Of a stretch of DNA of 34,234 nucleotides, positions 1 to 9,682 are shown piece by piece. The notes beneath the pieces are model-generated. The model ran no database searches and was not told the origin of the DNA. It was given only the letters and a program-made list of their open reading frames with translations. The DNA lies in the NCBI GenBank assembly GCA_018384485.1, contig JAHBAE010000056.1:1-34234 (forward strand), written 5' to 3'. The first letter of the stretch is position 1. Every line of letters begins with the position of its first letter. A program made the position numbers and the translations under genes. The DNA is from Kiritimatiellia bacterium. GTDB taxonomy: Bacteria; Verrucomicrobiota; Kiritimatiellia; RFP12; UBA1067.

Positions 1-118
1 ATTCTCCTATTTTAACTTGGTGTCGCGTATTTGGCAAACGGGCTATGTGTAAATTCGAGGTACTTTGAAATCGGGTGTCGTTTATTATGGCAAACTGCGG
101 GGTGACTTTGTAGTGGGG

Positions 119-148
119 TTGACAATGGAAGCGGGAAAAGGATATACT
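119..148 (+). promoter_or_regulatory. sigma70-type promoter of rplU-rpmA
   Basis: TTGACA (119-124), 18-nt spacer, TATACT (143-148), upstream of rplU. Confidence 0.75.
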
Positions 149-153
149 ACATG

Positions 154-195
154 CTCCCAGTTTTTCGTGGAGGGTTTCCACAAGGAAAACGGGAG
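154..195 (+). promoter_or_regulatory. 5'-leader stem-loop of rplU mRNA (candidate ribosomal-protein leader)
   Basis: CTCCC-a-GTTTTTC-GTGGA-(gggtt)-TCCAC-aa-GGAAAAC-GGGAG; 17 bp (one G-U) with two small bulges; sits at the predicted TSS and ends just before the SD. Confidence 0.6.
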
Positions 196-209
196 TGAAA
201 GGAAGAAAA

Positions 210-524
210 ATGGAAGCATACGCAGTACTCGAAACCGGCGGCAAGCAGGTGCTTGTTAAGGTCGGTGACAAGGTCGAGATTGAAAAGCTCTCGGTCGAAG
301 CGGGTCAGGATGCCGTGCTTGAAACTGTTTGCGCAGTTTCCGACGGCACTACCCTTAAGGTTGGCAAGCCCTACGTTGAAGGCGCGAAGGTCACTCTTTC
401 CGTTGCAGGCGTCGTTAAGGGTAAGAAGGTCATCAACTTCAAGGCGAAGCGTCGTAAAGGCGAGCGCCGGAAAGTCGGTCATCGCCAGCAGTTGACCGTC
501 GCCACCGTCACGGCAATCGCGTAA
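210..524 (+). CDS. rplU: 50S ribosomal protein L21
   Basis: MEAYAVLETGGKQ...VKVGDKVEIEKL...FKAKRRKGERRKVGHRQ, L21 signature; ATG at 210 preferred over GTG at 195, with SD GGAAG. Confidence 0.97.
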   Translation: MEAYAVLETGGKQVLVKVGDKVEIEKLSVEAGQDAVLETVCAVSDGTTLKVGKPYVEGAKVTLSVAGVVKGKKVINFKAKRRKGERRKVGHRQQLTVATVTAIA

Positions 525-537
525 GGAGGATTAGAAA

Positions 538-771
538 ATGGCTACTTCCGCATCTGCTCGCAACGGCCGCGATTCCAACCCTAAGTATCTCGGCGTCAAA
601 GCTTACGACGGTCAGTTCCTCAAGGCCGGCTCCATCATCGTCCGCCAGCGCGGCACGAAGATCCGCCCCGGCAAGAACGTTGGCCTCGGCCGCGATTTCA
701 CCCTCTTCGCCCTTAAGGACGGCAAGGTGAAATTCATCAAGGACGGCAAGTTCGTCACGATTGCAGAATAA
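538..771 (+). CDS. rpmA: 50S ribosomal protein L27
   Basis: [19 protein letters not shown]...[29 protein letters not shown]; strong SD AAGGAGGA; follows rplU. Confidence 0.96.
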   Translation: MATSASARNGRDSNPKYLGVKAYDGQFLKAGSIIVRQRGTKIRPGKNVGLGRDFTLFALKDGKVKFIKDGKFVTIAE

Positions 772-816
772 GGCAATCGTTTGCGCCGCGCTCGTCGCAG
801 CGCACGAATGACAAAT

Positions 817-855
817 GACTGATTCTTCGCGCAGGAAGTGCGCTTAGAATCAGTC
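817..855 (+). terminator. hairpin downstream of rpmA, possible terminator or RNA-stabilising structure
   Basis: GACTGATTCT-tc-GCGCA-(ggaag)-TGCGC-tt-AGAATCAGTC perfect inverted repeat (10+5 bp); only a weak U-rich tail (gttgtattt). Confidence 0.5.
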
Positions 856-905
856 GTTGTATTTAGAGCTTTTACTGAAGCAACTGGCAGCCTCAAGAGA
901 CCGCT

Positions 906-934
906 TTCACAGCAAGCGCGTTCTATGGTATAAT
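906..934 (+). promoter_or_regulatory. promoter of rho
   Basis: TTCACA (906-911), 17-nt spacer, TGG-TATAAT extended -10 (929-934). Confidence 0.7.
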
Positions 935-1009
935 ACACGCACATCTGCGTTGGAGTACTTTTCTTTTAGGTGCCGCAGATTTTTAATCTCCCCAAGAAAC
1001 TAAAACGAA

Positions 1010-2542
1010 ATGTCTGAAGAATTCGATGTATTCGCCAATGCGCCCGCTCCCAAGGCGGACGCTTCACGTCAAGCCGCAGCTGCAAAGCAGAAGAAATTCC
1101 GCACTTTTAAGAAGTTCACCCGCCCAGGGATGAAGCAGAATAATTCTCCCTTGCGCGGTGCTACCGGGGAGGAGTCGGTAAATCCTCTTCTCAACCCGCC
1201 TTTGCCTGCGGAGCAGCAGTCGGCGGCGGAGCAAGAGAAGTCGCAGCGCGTCAATCGCAATCCAGAGCTTCAGGAATACCGCCTTGCGGATATTCAGATT
1301 TGGCCCGCGCCGCAGATTGTCGAGCGCATGATGCCAGGGGCCGATCCTGAAGAGCTCGGCTCCTACAGGAAACACGAGCTTATCTTCGCGGCGATACGTT
1401 CCTACCTCGCTTCTGGCGGAGCCGTCCGCGCTTCCGGCTGTCTTGAAATCGTGCGCGAGGGGCACGGCTTCCTTCGTTCGGCGAAGAATAACTTCCTTGC
1501 ATGCCCTGAAGATGTCTTCGTCACGCAGCAGCAGATACGCAAGCATGCCCTGCGCACGGGCGATATTGTGGAAGGGCCGATTCGCGATCCTCGCGACAAG
1601 GACCGTTTCTTCTGCCTCGGCAATGTCGTTACGGTGAACGGCAAGGAGCCTTCTGTTGCGGCCCGCGTTATCCATTTTGAAAACCTTACGGCCACATTTC
1701 CTACGCGCCGCATTATTTTCGAGACTGATCCGAAAGAATATTCCACGCGCGTTGTCGACCTTTTTACGCCGGTCGGTTTCGGTCAGCGCGGGCTAATCAT
1801 CGCGCCTCCTCGAGTGGGGAAAACCGTACTTCTCCAGAAGATGGCCAATGCCATCTCCACCAACCATCCTGAGGCGATGCTCATCATTCTGCTTATCGAC
1901 GAGCGCCCCGAGGAAGTCACCGATATGCAGCGCAATACGAAGGCGATGGTTCTTTCCTCGACCTTTGATGAAGAGCCGCAGCACCATGTTAATGTCACCG
2001 AGATGGTGCTTGAAATGTCGAAGCGTCAAGTTGAAAACGGGCGCGATGTGATCATTCTTATGGATTCGCTCACCCGTATGGCTCGCGCTTACAATACCGT
2101 TCAGCCCCATTCCGGCAAAATTCTTACCGGCGGCGTTGACGCGCTTGCGATGCATCGGCCGAAGCGTTTCTTCGGCGCGGCCCGCAACATTGAAGGCGGC
2201 GGCTCGCTCACGATTATCGCGACGGGGCTTGTCGACACAGGCTCGCGTATGGATGAGGTTATCTTTGAAGAGTTTAAAGGCACCGGCAACATGGAAATCG
2301 TCCTTGACCGCAGCCTTGCCGACAAGCGCATTTATCCGGCGATAGATATTGAGAAGTCTGGTACGCGCAAGGAGGATTTGCTCTTGGATCCTCTTGAGCT
2401 TGAAAAGACATGGGGCTTAAGGCGTTTCCTGGCTCAAGCAGGCTCGGAAAACGCGATGAAGAGCGTTCTTAATTCGCTTAAAAAGACGCAGTCGAATCCG
2501 CAGTTCCTTCTCGCGCTTGACATTAAAAACAAGGATGCTTGA
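1010..2542 (+). CDS. rho: transcription termination factor Rho
   Basis: [14 protein letters not shown] Walker [67 protein letters not shown]. Confidence 0.97.
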   Translation: MSEEFDVFANAPAPKADASRQAAAAKQKKFRTFKKFTRPGMKQNNSPLRGATGEESVNPLLNPPLPAEQQSAAEQEKSQRVNRNPELQEYRLADIQIWPAPQIVERMMPGADPEELGSYRKHELIFAAIRSYLASGGAVRASGCLEIVREGHGFLRSAKNNFLACPEDVFVTQQQIRKHALRTGDIVEGPIRDPRDKDRFFCLGNVVTVNGKEPSVAARVIHFENLTATFPTRRIIFETDPKEYSTRVVDLFTPVGFGQRGLIIAPPRVGKTVLLQKMANAISTNHPEAMLIILLIDERPEEVTDMQRNTKAMVLSSTFDEEPQHHVNVTEMVLEMSKRQVENGRDVIILMDSLTRMARAYNTVQPHSGKILTGGVDALAMHRPKRFFGAARNIEGGGSLTIIATGLVDTGSRMDEVIFEEFKGTGNMEIVLDRSLADKRIYPAIDIEKSGTRKEDLLLDPLELEKTWGLRRFLAQAGSENAMKSVLNSLKKTQSNPQFLLALDIKNKDA

Positions 2543-2568
2543 TCGAGGAGCGCCCGCCGCGTGCGAAT

Positions 2569-5394
2569 ATGGATATTTCGATAAAAAAAGCGTCGGTCCA
2601 CAATCTCAAGGGGATTGATGTCGTAATTCCTCGGAATTCCCTCACTGTCGTGACGGGGCTTTCCGGGAGCGGCAAGTCGTCTCTTGCGTTCGATACTCTC
2701 TATGCCGAGGGTCAGCGGCGTTATGTGGAATCACTCTCGGCTTACGCCCGTCAGTTTCTTGAACGGATGCAAAAGCCTGACGTCGAAAAGATCGAAGGGC
2801 TTTCACCTGCAATTTCTATCGAGCAGCACACTACTAGCGGCAATCCTCGTTCAATTGTCGCGACGGTGACGGAGATACACGATTATTTGCGAATACTCTA
2901 CGGCTCTGTCGCCGTGGCGCACTGCCCACACTGCGGCAAGGCCGTTTCACGGCAGTCGGCTGAGCAGATCGTGGACGCGCTTCTCGCCGAAGGTGAAGGA
3001 CGCAAGATTATATATGCGCCTGTTGTTGCGGGCAAGAAGGGACGGCACGAATCTGTTTTTGAGATGCTCGGCCGCGCCGGTTTTGCGCGCGTGAGAGTTG
3101 ATGGGCAGATGTATCCGATAGAGGAAGCCCCCGCGCTCGACAAAAAGAAAGCGCATACGATTGATGTGGTTGTCGACCGCCTTTCCTTCCCGTGCGACAA
3201 AACGCGCCTTTCCGATTCTGTAGAGCTCGCGCTCAAGACGGGCAAGGGAGTCCTTTTTGTGGAAACGCTCAGCCAGGACGGCGCTCCTTCAAGGATGCGC
3301 TCGTTTTCCGAGCTTAACGCCTGCGTTGATTGCGGCATCTCGTTCGATGAGTTGCGTCCGCGTTCGTTCTCCTTCAATTCTCCGTTTGGAGCGTGCCCTA
3401 CATGCGCAGGGCTTGGGCAGCTTTACTATTTCGATGAAGATCTCGTTGTCCCCGATAAATCGCTCCCTCTGCGCGAATGCATCCACCCGTGGCGGCGCGC
3501 GGGGCATAACGCGATAATGTATTACAATGCTCTTCTCGAGCAGATTGCCAAGCAGTACAATGTGAAGCTCTCCACGCCTTACGAGAAGCTGCCCGCCTCA
3601 TTCCGCCGAGGCCTCATGCACGGCTTTAAGGATGATCTTGTCCTTCCCTGGCGCAGCGTCGACAGGCCTTTCGAGGGTGTGCTTGCCGTTCTTCAAAAGC
3701 GCCTTGAAGAGGCGGAGGACGAGGAGACGCGCGCTAAGTACGAATCGTATCAGAGCGACCGCACGTGTCCTGATTGCCGCGGTGCGAGGCTTAATGAATT
3801 CTCGCGTGCCGCGAAAGTCTGCGGCAAGACTCTCGTCGAAGTTATGCAAATGCCTGTGACGGAGGCGCTTGCGTTTTTTGTGGCGCTTGAGAAAGGGCAG
3901 TTTTCTAATGACTTCGATTATGCCCGCGCGAAGATGGAAGGGCTTAAAGATGTAGTTGCGGAAATAATCCGCCGCTTGCAATTCCTTCTTGATGTAGGGC
4001 TTGATTATCTTACGCTCTCGCGGCCTTCGGCTACGCTTTCCGGCGGCGAGATGCAGCGCATTCGCCTTGCAACGCAAATCGGTTCGGGGCTGACCGGCGT
4101 TCTTTACGTTCTCGATGAGCCTACGATCGGGCTGCACCCTAGGGATAACGAGAGGCTCATTTCCGCGCTCAAGGGGCTGCGCGACCGCGGCAATACAGTC
4201 GTTGTCGTGGAGCACGATGAAGAGATGATGCGCGCCGCTGATTACATTGTCGACCTCGGCCCCGGCGCAGGGCGCGAAGGCGGGCGCTTGATGTATCAAG
4301 GGCCTTTTGAGGGGCTTTTGGGTTGCAGCTCGCTGACAGCCGATTATCTTGCCCACCGCAAGAGCGTTGTGCCGGAGAATCTCAAGGTAAGACATCTCCA
4401 GCCGCCCGGAAAAGGAGCGTATCTTTCCGTTCACGGTGCAGCGGGGCACAACCTTAAAAATGTGACGGCGCATTTCCCCGTCGGTGCGTTTACCGTTGTC
4501 ACGGGTGTGTCGGGCTCGGGCAAGTCAACACTCGTCGACGAGACTTTAAAGCGCGCTCTCATGCGCAAGTTTTATAATTCAAAGGAGCGGCCTGAGAAAT
4601 ATCTGCGAATTTCAGGCGCTGAAAATTTCGACAAGATAATCGAGATCGATCAGTCGCCCATCGGCCGCACCCCGCGTTCCAATCCTGCAACTTACGTGGG
4701 CTTTTTCTCGGAGATTCGCTCGCTTATGGCGATGACGGAAGAGGCGAAGGCTCGCGGCTATGCGGCGGGAAGGTTTTCCTTTAACGTAAAAGGCGGGCGT
4801 TGTGAAGTCTGCGGCGGCGACGGCGTGCAGAAGCTTGAGATGAGTTTTCTTCCCGATGTTTACGTCAAATGCGATCAATGCGGCGGGCGCAGGTTCAATT
4901 CTGAAACGCTTGAAGTGACTTACAACGGAAAGAGCATTGCCGACATTCTCGACATGACGGTTTCGGAGGCGTGCGCGTTTTTTGCGAAGGTTCCGTCTCT
5001 TGCGCGCAAGTTGAAGACGCTCGAAGATGTGGGGCTTGGGTATATCGGCCTAGGGCAGCCGGCCACAACTCTTTCAGGCGGCGAGGCGCAGCGCATTAAA
5101 CTTTCGACTGAGCTTTCGCGCCGCTCAACAGGGAGGACGTTATACCTTCTTGACGAGCCTACCACAGGGCTTCACTTCGATGATGTCGCAAAGCTGATGA
5201 AGATTCTTCTTTCGCTTCGCGATCAAGGCAATACGGTCATCGTCATCGAGCATAACATCGACGTTATGAAGTGCGCCGACTGGATTGTTGATATGGGGCC
5301 TGGCGGCGGCGATGGCGGTGGGCGCGTAGTGTGCGAAGGGCCTATTGAAAAAATCCGCGCCTGCAAGGAATCGTTTACCGGGCGGTTTATCTGA
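2569..5394 (+). CDS. uvrA: UvrABC excinuclease subunit A
   Basis: [35 protein letters not shown], two ABC signature motifs, CxxC zinc motifs; ATG at 2569 ([17 protein letters not shown]) preferred over TTG at 2539. Confidence 0.97.
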   Translation: MDISIKKASVHNLKGIDVVIPRNSLTVVTGLSGSGKSSLAFDTLYAEGQRRYVESLSAYARQFLERMQKPDVEKIEGLSPAISIEQHTTSGNPRSIVATVTEIHDYLRILYGSVAVAHCPHCGKAVSRQSAEQIVDALLAEGEGRKIIYAPVVAGKKGRHESVFEMLGRAGFARVRVDGQMYPIEEAPALDKKKAHTIDVVVDRLSFPCDKTRLSDSVELALKTGKGVLFVETLSQDGAPSRMRSFSELNACVDCGISFDELRPRSFSFNSPFGACPTCAGLGQLYYFDEDLVVPDKSLPLRECIHPWRRAGHNAIMYYNALLEQIAKQYNVKLSTPYEKLPASFRRGLMHGFKDDLVLPWRSVDRPFEGVLAVLQKRLEEAEDEETRAKYESYQSDRTCPDCRGARLNEFSRAAKVCGKTLVEVMQMPVTEALAFFVALEKGQFSNDFDYARAKMEGLKDVVAEIIRRLQFLLDVGLDYLTLSRPSATLSGGEMQRIRLATQIGSGLTGVLYVLDEPTIGLHPRDNERLISALKGLRDRGNTVVVVEHDEEMMRAADYIVDLGPGAGREGGRLMYQGPFEGLLGCSSLTADYLAHRKSVVPENLKVRHLQPPGKGAYLSVHGAAGHNLKNVTAHFPVGAFTVVTGVSGSGKSTLVDETLKRALMRKFYNSKERPEKYLRISGAENFDKIIEIDQSPIGRTPRSNPATYVGFFSEIRSLMAMTEEAKARGYAAGRFSFNVKGGRCEVCGGDGVQKLEMSFLPDVYVKCDQCGGRRFNSETLEVTYNGKSIADILDMTVSEACAFFAKVPSLARKLKTLEDVGLGYIGLGQPATTLSGGEAQRIKLSTELSRRSTGRTLYLLDEPTTGLHFDDVAKLMKILLSLRDQGNTVIVIEHNIDVMKCADWIVDMGPGGGDGGGRVVCEGPIEKIRACKESFTGRFI

Positions 5395-5412
5395 TTTGTT
5401 GACAAGGAGGCA

Positions 5413-6987
5413 ATGATGAGCGAGAAGCGCACTGTAATAAGAGGAGGCACGATTGTCGATGGCACCGGGCGCCGCGCTTTTAAAGGTGATGTCGTGATAG
5501 AAGGCGACAAAATCGCCTCCGTTCTTCCGTCTGAGCAGGCGCCTCGCGACGGATACGCCGCGGATGAGACGCTTGATGCCGCCTCTTGCCTTGTTACGCC
5601 AGGCTTTATAGACGCACACGCCCATTCCGACGCGTATTTGATTCTTGAGCCGGATGCGCCGTCGAAAATTTCGCAGGGCATCACCACGGAGATAAACGGC
5701 CAGTGCGGCGGAAGTGCAGCTCCGCGTTACGGGGAGGCGCGCCTTTCTTCCGATTGGGCGTCGCTTCTCGGCGAGAAACTCGTGTGGAGGTCGTTCGCCG
5801 AATATAGAAGTGTGCTTGAGAAATCCCGCCCCGCAATCAACTCCGTCCAATTTGTGGGGCACAACACTTTACGCTCTTCAGTCGTCGGGTACGCGCCGCG
5901 TGAATCGACCGAGGAGGAGCTAAATAAAATGAGGTCGCTCCTTGACGAGGCTCTTGATGCGGGCTGGTACGGCATTACCACGGGCCTTATCTATCAGCCG
6001 GGCAAGTACGCTTCGAAGCAGGAAGTTTTTGCCCTTGCGAAGGCGGCGGCGGGAAAAGGCGCATTCTACGCCACTCACATGCGCTCGGAAGGCGATGGAG
6101 TCTTAGAGGCGATAGATGAAGTTCTGGAACTTGTAAAAGCGACGAACGTGCGCGCCGAGATTTCTCATCTTAAAACGAGCGGCGAGAGAAATTGGAATAA
6201 GATCGACGCCGTCCTTGAAAAAGTCGAAAGCGCGGTGGACGAGGGCCTGCTTCTCGGCGCCGACCGCTATCCATACTGCGCCGCGGGGACCGATCTTGAC
6301 ATAGTTCTCCCCGATTGGGCGCAAGCAGGAGGCGTTACGGCGGAAATCGCGCGCCTTTCCGACAGACAAACGCGCTTGCGGATTATCGATGAGATTGAAA
6401 AATCCGGCCGCGATTGGTCGAAGGTGATGATAGGCGGAACTTGGACGCAAAAGACGAAGGCGATGTCGGGCAAGACCATCGCGGAGATTCTTCAAGGCGG
6501 CGCATCATCAAGCGCAGGCGAGATAGTGTGTGAAATCTTAGAGGCAGACGAATGTCGTACGGGCGCTTTCTTCTTTGGAATGAGCGAAGACAATCTCGAT
6601 AAGATCCTCGCAAAAGACTGGGTGGTGCCAGGCTCAGACGCATCGCTCCGCGCTCCGTGGGGGCCGCTTGGCGCCGATCATCCTCATCCGCGCGCTTACG
6701 GGACGATGCCGGAATTCTACCGCCGCCTTCGCAAACTCGGCTTTTCTCTTGAGGAGGCCGTTTCAAGGATGACATCATCTCCTGCGCGCCGCTTTGCCAT
6801 TCGCGACCGCGGCGTTATAGAAAGAGGAAAATTTGCAGATGTGATCGTTTGGAAGGAGGATGAATTTGCGTCAACTTCCACATATCTAAAGCCGCACAGC
6901 TTTGCAAAGGGGATGAAAGCAGTTTTTGTAAACGGCATTCTTCATGGGAAAGGCCGCGAGAATGCAGGGAGATTTATTGAGCGATGA
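5413..6987 (+). CDS. N-acyl-D-amino-acid deacylase / D-aminoacylase family amidohydrolase
   Basis: GGTIVDGTG...VTPGFIDAHAHSD...ISHLKTSGERNW...SDASLRAPWGPLGADHPHPRAYGTMPEFYRR. Confidence 0.87.
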   Translation: MMSEKRTVIRGGTIVDGTGRRAFKGDVVIEGDKIASVLPSEQAPRDGYAADETLDAASCLVTPGFIDAHAHSDAYLILEPDAPSKISQGITTEINGQCGGSAAPRYGEARLSSDWASLLGEKLVWRSFAEYRSVLEKSRPAINSVQFVGHNTLRSSVVGYAPRESTEEELNKMRSLLDEALDAGWYGITTGLIYQPGKYASKQEVFALAKAAAGKGAFYATHMRSEGDGVLEAIDEVLELVKATNVRAEISHLKTSGERNWNKIDAVLEKVESAVDEGLLLGADRYPYCAAGTDLDIVLPDWAQAGGVTAEIARLSDRQTRLRIIDEIEKSGRDWSKVMIGGTWTQKTKAMSGKTIAEILQGGASSSAGEIVCEILEADECRTGAFFFGMSEDNLDKILAKDWVVPGSDASLRAPWGPLGADHPHPRAYGTMPEFYRRLRKLGFSLEEAVSRMTSSPARRFAIRDRGVIERGKFADVIVWKEDEFASTSTYLKPHSFAKGMKAVFVNGILHGKGRENAGRFIER

Positions 6988-7733
6988 GACTTTACGATAC
7001 GCATTGCCATTTTGAATCGTGCAATGAGAATGATGTTTTGGAAATTCTTCTCCGCGCGAAGGAAGCGGGGGTTGAATCGCTTGTTGCGATAGGAGGCTCG
7101 GAAGAACTTAATAAAGCCGCCGTTTTCGCCGAGCGCGTGGCCTCGGAGCATGAAGGAACGCCTTCCGTCAGGTGTGCCGTAGGTTACGATCGCGATCAAA
7201 TAGGAAAGGCGAGAATTGAAATTCCTCCCTCCGTTACTCCCATCGCGTGGGGAGAGATTGGGCTCGACTATTATTATTCGGCCGATACGAGAGAGAAGCA
7301 GCTGGAGCTTTTTGCTCATGAGCTCGAAGAGGCGCGTTCGCGCAATCTTCCCGTCATCATCCATACGCGCGAGGCTGATGATGACACTCTCGCGCTTCTG
7401 CGTGAGATACCCTCTCGCGGAATCATCCACTGCTACACGGGAACACCCGAAAGCGCTCGCGCGTTTCTTGACGCAGGCTTTTACATTTCATTTTCAGGCA
7501 TCATAACTTTTCGTTTGGCCGATAACATCCGCGCCGCGGCGGCCGTCGTCCCGAATGATATGCTTCTCATAGAGACGGATTCTCCTTTCCTCGCTCCCAT
7601 TCCGATGCGTGGAAAGAAAAATGAGCCTGCCTATATCCGCCATACGGCAGAATTCATCGCCAAGGCGCGCGGGATGTCGCTTGAGGCTTTTGCCGAGCTT
7701 ACCTACGCCAACGCAGAGAGGGCATTTTCATGA
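6984..7733 (+). CDS. TatD family metal-dependent hydrolase
   Basis: YDTHCHFE...WGEIGLDYYY...PVIIHTREA...GIIHCYTG...LIETDSPFLAP; ATGA overlap with upstream gene. Confidence 0.92.
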   Translation: MRLYDTHCHFESCNENDVLEILLRAKEAGVESLVAIGGSEELNKAAVFAERVASEHEGTPSVRCAVGYDRDQIGKARIEIPPSVTPIAWGEIGLDYYYSADTREKQLELFAHELEEARSRNLPVIIHTREADDDTLALLREIPSRGIIHCYTGTPESARAFLDAGFYISFSGIITFRLADNIRAAAAVVPNDMLLIETDSPFLAPIPMRGKKNEPAYIRHTAEFIAKARGMSLEAFAELTYANAERAFS

Positions 7734-8479
7734 ACCGCATTCTTTTCGACAAGAGCGAGATTATTTCCGGCGTCGCGACTTTCGATGATGTTCGCGCCGA
7801 GCATGCGGTGAAGGTTCTGCACGTGGAGAAGGGACAGATTCTAAAGACCGGCGAGATTGACGGCTGCATCGGCACTTCTGAGGTTTTGTCCGTTTCGGAA
7901 GAAGGCGGCAAATATTCGGTGAGCGTAAAAGTTTCGCATCAGATGCCTTCAATGAAGCCGTGGGCCGATCTCGTCCTCGCCCCGCCCCGCCCGCGTGTAA
8001 TGAAGAGGCTTCTGCCGCAGCTTGCCGCGCTTGGAGTCGGGAAAATCGTCCTCGTTGGCGCGAAGAAAGTAGAGAAAGATTTTTGGGGCGCGACTCTTCT
8101 GAAAAGCGAAGTGTATAAGCCTCTTCTCATAGACGGGCTGATGCAATCCGGCTCGTCGTTGATGCCCGAGTTGCTCGTTCGCCGCGCATTCAGGCGTTTC
8201 CTTGCAGATGAGCTTGATGTTCTTTTCCCGTCACACTTGCGATATGTAGCCCACCCTTCGGCCTCAGCCACGCCTCCGCTTGCGCCGGCACAGGGAGGAA
8301 AGAGAGTCCTTCTTGCCGTCGGGCCGGAAGGCGGCTGGACAGATGATGAGGTTGCGTTACTTGAGGAGAAGGGGTTTGCCCGCTATTCATTAGGGCCGAG
8401 GATACTGCGCACCGACACGGCTCTCGTAGCTCTTATCGCAAGGCTTATGGAGCGCTTTGATCCTGCAGGGCTTGGTTGA
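7730..8479 (+). CDS. rsmE: 16S rRNA (uracil(1498)-N(3))-methyltransferase
   Basis: HAVKVLHVEKGQ...LLAVGPEGGWTDDEVALLEEKGFARYSLGPRILRTDTALVALIA. Confidence 0.92.
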   Translation: MNRILFDKSEIISGVATFDDVRAEHAVKVLHVEKGQILKTGEIDGCIGTSEVLSVSEEGGKYSVSVKVSHQMPSMKPWADLVLAPPRPRVMKRLLPQLAALGVGKIVLVGAKKVEKDFWGATLLKSEVYKPLLIDGLMQSGSSLMPELLVRRAFRRFLADELDVLFPSHLRYVAHPSASATPPLAPAQGGKRVLLAVGPEGGWTDDEVALLEEKGFARYSLGPRILRTDTALVALIARLMERFDPAGLG

Positions 8480-8494
8480 CGGGCGAGGAAAACG

Positions 8495-9598
8495 TTATTC
8501 GGCGGTTGGGTCGAAAACGAGAATTTGCGGCGCGTTTATATAATCCGTCTTGAAGACTTTAAACTTAACCGATAGCGCGCCTTTAGGGATTTTAACGGCT
8601 GACGAGAATTTTTCTTTCACTTTCTTAGAGCTCGTCTCTACGGTATTTCCTCCCGCGTCTAAGAAAACAGTTTCGACTTGAGCGCTCGGAGAGCCTTTTT
8701 TAAGCTTGAGGTTAGCGCGTACCGTTTTGTAGGAGGGCGCGAGAGTCAGAGTCTTTTCGGCGACTTTCCGGTTCTCTTCCGCGGTAATTGCGGCAACCGG
8801 ACGCCCTTCGGGGGAGGGAAGGCCTTTTCCACGGGAATAAAAAAGGGCGAGGACGGCTGCCGCCGCAAGTGCGCCTGAGATGGCGATAGGCAGCGCAACT
8901 GCACGTGGCTTCACTCTTCCCCTTTGCATGACCGATGAGACCGAGAAGGGAAGAAAGCGGAATTTTACCGTCTTTTCCGACGAATCGTAAATGATGTATG
9001 AAGAGAGGCACTTCCCTCCCTCCTCGCGGGGATAGCCGACGGAGCCGGGGTTGACTATGTAGCGCTTTCCCTCTTCAACGACGAAATCCTGCGCGGCAAG
9101 GCTGTAAACGCGCCCGCTGTTGCCGGTTATGTGGATTGACGGTGTGTGAGTATGGCCGACAAAAATAAGTTGCGCGGAAGAACACGCGAAATTTGCCGCC
9201 GCGGCCTCCTCGCTGTCTATGTAGTTGAATGCGTCAGGCTGCGTCAAATCGCCGTGGGAGATTACCGCTCCTTCGATTTCGGCCGAGTGAGGAAGGCTTT
9301 TCAGGTAGGAAAGCGACTCCTTTGAAAGCTGACGGCGGTGACGCTCTGCAGCCTCGTACGCAAGATCGATGAAGGATGACGCGTCTAACCTGCCAGATAC
9401 GGCATCGTCGTGATTGCCCGACACTGCCAGGAAAAGAGTTTTACGCGCAAGAAGGAGCGTCTCCTCGGGAAGGGGACCGTAGCCTACAATATCGCCTAAA
9501 CATACCACAGCCTCGGCTCCGCTTTCAGCGGCGTCCTGAAGGACTTGTTTGAAAGCTGCAAGGTTCGCGTGCAGATCAGATATGATGGCGAATTTCAT
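8495..9598 (-). CDS. metallophosphoesterase (YfcE/MJ0936-like) with C-terminal transmembrane helix and extra domain
   Basis: MKFAIISDLHANLAAF...CLGDIVGYGP...SGNHDD...VISHGD...VGHTHTP; TM segment AVALPIAISGALAAAAVLALFY followed by ~110 aa. Confidence 0.88.
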   Translation of the reverse strand: MKFAIISDLHANLAAFKQVLQDAAESGAEAVVCLGDIVGYGPLPEETLLLARKTLFLAVSGNHDDAVSGRLDASSFIDLAYEAAERHRRQLSKESLSYLKSLPHSAEIEGAVISHGDLTQPDAFNYIDSEEAAAANFACSSAQLIFVGHTHTPSIHITGNSGRVYSLAAQDFVVEEGKRYIVNPGSVGYPREEGGKCLSSYIIYDSSEKTVKFRFLPFSVSSVMQRGRVKPRAVALPIAISGALAAAAVLALFYSRGKGLPSPEGRPVAAITAEENRKVAEKTLTLAPSYKTVRANLKLKKGSPSAQVETVFLDAGGNTVETSSKKVKEKFSSAVKIPKGALSVKFKVFKTDYINAPQILVFDPTAE

Positions 9599-9663
9599 AG
9601 TTGGTTTTTGTGGATATTATAACATAACGGTCAAAAGTCAGACGCCACAATTTGCGGCTTTTT

Positions 9664-9672
9664 TGGTATAAT
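9664..9672 (+). promoter_or_regulatory. extended -10 promoter of argB
   Basis: TGG-TATAAT, same TGGTATAATACAC string as the rho promoter; no clear -35. Confidence 0.5.
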
Positions 9673-9682
9673 ACACTGAAAC

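Noticed and set aside
3598-4473. Long antisense ORF (291 aa, minus) inside uvrA
   Set aside because: uvrA is unambiguous on the + strand; the antisense peptide has no recognisable motifs, is Arg/Ala-rich and reflects codon bias.
5140-5862. Antisense ORF (240 aa) across the uvrA/amidohydrolase junction
   Set aside because: Both + strand genes are well supported; no motif in the antisense product.
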